8,413 bases of DNA from Pseudomonadales bacterium. GTDB taxonomy: Bacteria; Pseudomonadota; Gammaproteobacteria; Pseudomonadales; UBA7239. Made by a program: the position numbers and the translations under genes. Shown one piece after another: positions 6,888 through 8,413 of the stretch (positions are counted from its first letter, which is position 1; every line of letters starts with the position of its first letter). The notes beneath the pieces are model-generated. The model had not been told where the DNA came from. It saw nothing but the letters and a program-made list of their open reading frames with translations, and did no database searches. The stretch is taken from assembly GCA_020443005.1 (NCBI GenBank), contig JAGRJA010000500.1, positions 1 to 8,413 of the forward strand, given 5' to 3'.

Positions 6888-6923
6888 GACATTAACGGTG
6901 AGTGCGAGTTCAGCGTTAATGTC
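6888..6923. repeat. 10-bp perfect inverted repeat downstream of rapA
   Basis: GACATTAACG (6888-6897) and CGTTAATGTC (6914-6923) are exactly complementary across a 16-base spacer, starting 17 bases after the rapA stop. No T-run follows on either strand, so it is not a canonical intrinsic terminator. It may form the 3' end hairpin of the rapA mRNA or be an operator for the following gene. Confidence 0.55.
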
Positions 6924-6961
6924 ACCCTGCCGTCATTGTGTTTATCAATATTTCAACAACG

Positions 6962-6994
6962 CTTAATCATCCCTTAATGCAAACTCTCTAGCAT
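6962..6994 (+). promoter_or_regulatory. PmrA-box-like direct repeat and -10 element before sixA
   Basis: CTTAAT-CATCC-CTTAAT (6962-6978) is a perfect match to the published PmrA-box consensus YTTAAK-N5-YTTAAK for the PmrA (BasR) response regulator. Ten bases after the second half-site is TAGCAT (6989-6994), matching the -10 consensus at four positions. This is the spacing used by OmpR/PhoB-class activators, which replace the -35 box. Transcription would start near 7001, about 31 bases before the chosen sixA start. Whether the host has PmrAB is not visible here; a related OmpR-class regulator could use the site. Confidence 0.45.
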
Positions 6995-7031
6995 TCACCT
7001 CAAGATAAATGAGATGAAGAAGCGTAATGAC

Positions 7032-7583
7032 ATGAAACTGTTAACCCTGATTCGACATGCAAAATCCGACTGGCGCGATTGCAGTGTGCCCGATATCAAA
7101 CGACCACTTAACCCACGCGGTCTAAACGATGCCCCACTGATGGGCAACATCATTCGGGAACGCGGTTTTCGTTTTGACAGAATGTACACCAGTCCAGCCA
7201 AACGCTGCCGTGATACTGCCAGCTTGATTGCAGAAAATGCCGAACTCCCGATAAAACAGATCAAGGAAGAAAAGGGGCTGTACACCTTTGATCAGAACGA
7301 CCTCTACGAAAGGGTACTTGGCTTTCACAACAAACACCGCAGTATCGCTCTTGTCGCGCACAACCCGGCAATCACTGATTTACTGAACAGGCTTTGTGAT
7401 GAAAACATTCCCAACATGCCGACTTGTGCTGTCGCAGTGATTCGATTGGACACCCGTTTCTGGGCAGAGCTCCCCTACTGCACAAAAGAGATTGCCTACT
7501 ACGATTACCCGAAAAACTACCGCTTTCTGGTAGGCAGGGAGAATGGCGACAGCTATCAGGCCAATCTTCATCAAATACAATAA
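7032..7583 (+). CDS. sixA: SixA-like phosphohistidine phosphatase (histidine phosphatase superfamily)
   Basis: This 183-residue protein belongs to branch 1 of the histidine phosphatase superfamily. SixA enzymes remove phosphate from phosphohistidine on phosphotransfer proteins (ArcB, or the nitrogen PTS protein NPr, in E. coli). The catalytic motif is LIRHAKSDW, with His9 as the phospho-acceptor and Arg8 beside it; SPAKRCRDTA carries the conserved Arg58; VAHNP provides the second histidine, His110. The C-terminal tail (about residues 160-183) is longer than in compact SixA. I chose the start at 7032 because family members begin one or two residues before the LLxLRHAK strand; an in-frame ATG at 7014 would add six charged residues. 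Neither has a clear ribosome binding site. The gene stands alone, followed by a strong terminator. Its true substrate cannot be inferred, so the symbol marks family membership only. Confidence 0.85.
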   Translation: MKLLTLIRHAKSDWRDCSVPDIKRPLNPRGLNDAPLMGNIIRERGFRFDRMYTSPAKRCRDTASLIAENAELPIKQIKEEKGLYTFDQNDLYERVLGFHNKHRSIALVAHNPAITDLLNRLCDENIPNMPTCAVAVIRLDTRFWAELPYCTKEIAYYDYPKNYRFLVGRENGDSYQANLHQIQ

Positions 7584-7602
7584 AAACAGCCTTCACAGAA
7601 AG

Positions 7603-7644
7603 ATTGCCCATCGGGCCAACAAGCGCCAGGCAATGGCTATAGCC
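7603..7644. repeat. Small inverted repeats between sixA and the terminator
   Basis: ATTGCC (7603-7608) is complementary to GGCAAT (7629-7634) across 20 bases, and GGCTATAGCC (7635-7644) is a perfect 10-bp palindrome immediately after. Both lie in the sixA 3' untranslated region. They may be chance, or part of a folded 3' end ahead of the main terminator. Confidence 0.3.
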
Positions 7645-7664
7645 GCTTTACCGATAACACCCTT

Positions 7665-7703
7665 TCGCTGTCTGCACCCCACCGGTCAGGCAGCGATTTT
7701 TTT
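7665..7703 (+). terminator. Rho-independent terminator of sixA
   Basis: A 10-bp stem pairs 7665-7674 (TCGCTGTCTG) with 7687-7696 (CAGGCAGCGA), including one G-U pair, and is followed at once by seven T residues (7697-7703). Inside the loop ACC (7676-7678) can pair with GGT (7684-7686), lengthening the stem with one bulged C. The T-run is only on the plus strand, so it serves sixA and not the converging 6-phosphogluconolactonase gene. Confidence 0.85.
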
Positions 7704-7780
7704 GTAGAGACAAGACTCCCTCTAACCCACAAACCCAACACCTACAGAACACCGCAGAACACTTCTGAAACCCGCTACCT

Positions 7781-8413
7781 TCAACTGTCAGCCAGCCGGT
7801 CGAGAAATACTTCAATACCGCATTTTGGCTTGAGGGCGTTGGCCGGAATCGCCTCACCACGCCGGAAGGCTGCCAAGGCCTTGCGCTTGTCCTCACCAAC
7901 AACCAAAAACCAGAGTGCCCGGGTTTGTGCAAGCCGCTCCGCTGACAGACTGATTCTGCGAGGGGGCGGCTTCGGCGCATCCTCCACACAAACCAGGTCG
8001 GGTGTTAACTTTTCACCGGATAAGGGGTGTCCGGGGAAAAGACCGGCTGTGTGCCCGTCCTCACCCAGGCCCAGCAAGACGAGATCGAACAAACCAACCC
8101 GGTCGAGCGTTTGCTGACAGGACAAGAGCGCTTCCGTTGAAAACGACGAAGGCAGATGATGCACCTGCCCACCCGGCACAGCGACATGATCAAGCAGGCT
8201 TTGCTTCACCATTTCATCATTGCGTTGCGCATGGCCGCCGGGAAGACAGCGCTCGTCGCTGAAAAACACATGCCATCGAGACCAGTCAGTTTTTGCCGAA
8301 CACAGCTCACGATAAAGCGTACGGGGAGTTTCACCCCCGGCCAGCACCACAGTAAACCGCCCGTTATGCAAAATACGGTCATTGGCCAAATCGACAAGAC
8401 GCTTTGACAAATC
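7781..8413 (-). CDS. pgl: 6-phosphogluconolactonase, 5' end beyond the window
   Basis: The enzyme hydrolyses 6-phospho-D-glucono-1,5-lactone to 6-phosphogluconate, the second step of the oxidative pentose phosphate and Entner-Doudoroff routes. About 211 residues are visible. Family motifs in order: the phosphate-binding strand FTVVLAGGETP, then FFSDERCLPGGHAQRND (the DERxVPxxHxxSN region), the signature GLGEDGHTAGLFPGH, and a C-terminal ALWFLVVGEDKRKAL. The sugar-binding loop reads GGETP where GGSTP is usual. The frame is still open at the window's right edge; a TTG at 8410-8408 is in frame, but the family normally has some 20 more residues before this point, so I treat it as truncated by the window, not broken. 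It belongs to the DevB/SOL type (not the YbhE type). In many proteobacteria zwf lies directly upstream, which may be the case just outside. Confidence 0.93.
   Translation of the reverse strand, partial: DLSKRLVDLANDRILHNGRFTVVLAGGETPRTLYRELCSAKTDWSRWHVFFSDERCLPGGHAQRNDEMVKQSLLDHVAVPGGQVHHLPSSFSTEALLSCQQTLDRVGLFDLVLLGLGEDGHTAGLFPGHPLSGEKLTPDLVCVEDAPKPPPRRISLSAERLAQTRALWFLVVGEDKRKALAAFRRGEAIPANALKPKCGIEVFLDRLADS

Overview
The window looks like chromosomal DNA from a gammaproteobacterium of roughly balanced base composition. The main evidence is a full-length, highly recognisable RapA (the Swi2/Snf2 RNA polymerase recycling ATPase). A SixA-type phosphatase, a SYLF-domain lipoprotein and a proteobacterial 6-phosphogluconolactonase fit the same origin. 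Genus cannot be fixed by eye. The combination of a soluble P450 and a DUF2889 protein would suit a marine or hydrocarbon/aromatic-associated lineage, but that is inference.

Layout, left to right. Positions 1-383 hold no convincing gene, but contain a perfect 24-bp palindrome (169-192). Next is a small, AT-richer, probably exported protein (384-719) that I do not recognise; its frame appears broken, and a credible C-terminus continues in another frame to 796. Convergent with it is a DUF2889 gene (759-1526, minus). A 182-bp divergent intergenic region with a perfect TATAAT and two inverted repeats separates DUF2889 from a cytochrome P450 (1709-3055, plus). A SYLF-domain lipoprotein (3186-3761, plus), a 254-bp gap with a plausible promoter, and rapA (4016-6871, plus) follow. 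Downstream of rapA are a 10-bp inverted repeat and then a perfect match to the PmrA-box consensus, placed just upstream of a SixA-like phosphohistidine phosphatase (7032-7583, plus). A strong intrinsic terminator (7665-7703) closes that gene. The 3' part of a 6-phosphogluconolactonase gene (minus) runs off the right end.

How the genes work together: there is no clear multi-gene operon. Most genes have their own upstream gap. The only suggestive partnership is the divergent DUF2889/P450 pair, which may share regulation. RapA, SixA, the SYLF lipoprotein and 6-phosphogluconolactonase are housekeeping or envelope functions that happen to be neighbours. I did not find a defence system, CRISPR array, insertion sequence, tRNA or rRNA. 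The most interesting items are regulatory (the PmrA-like box and the palindromes) and the possible frameshift in the first gene.
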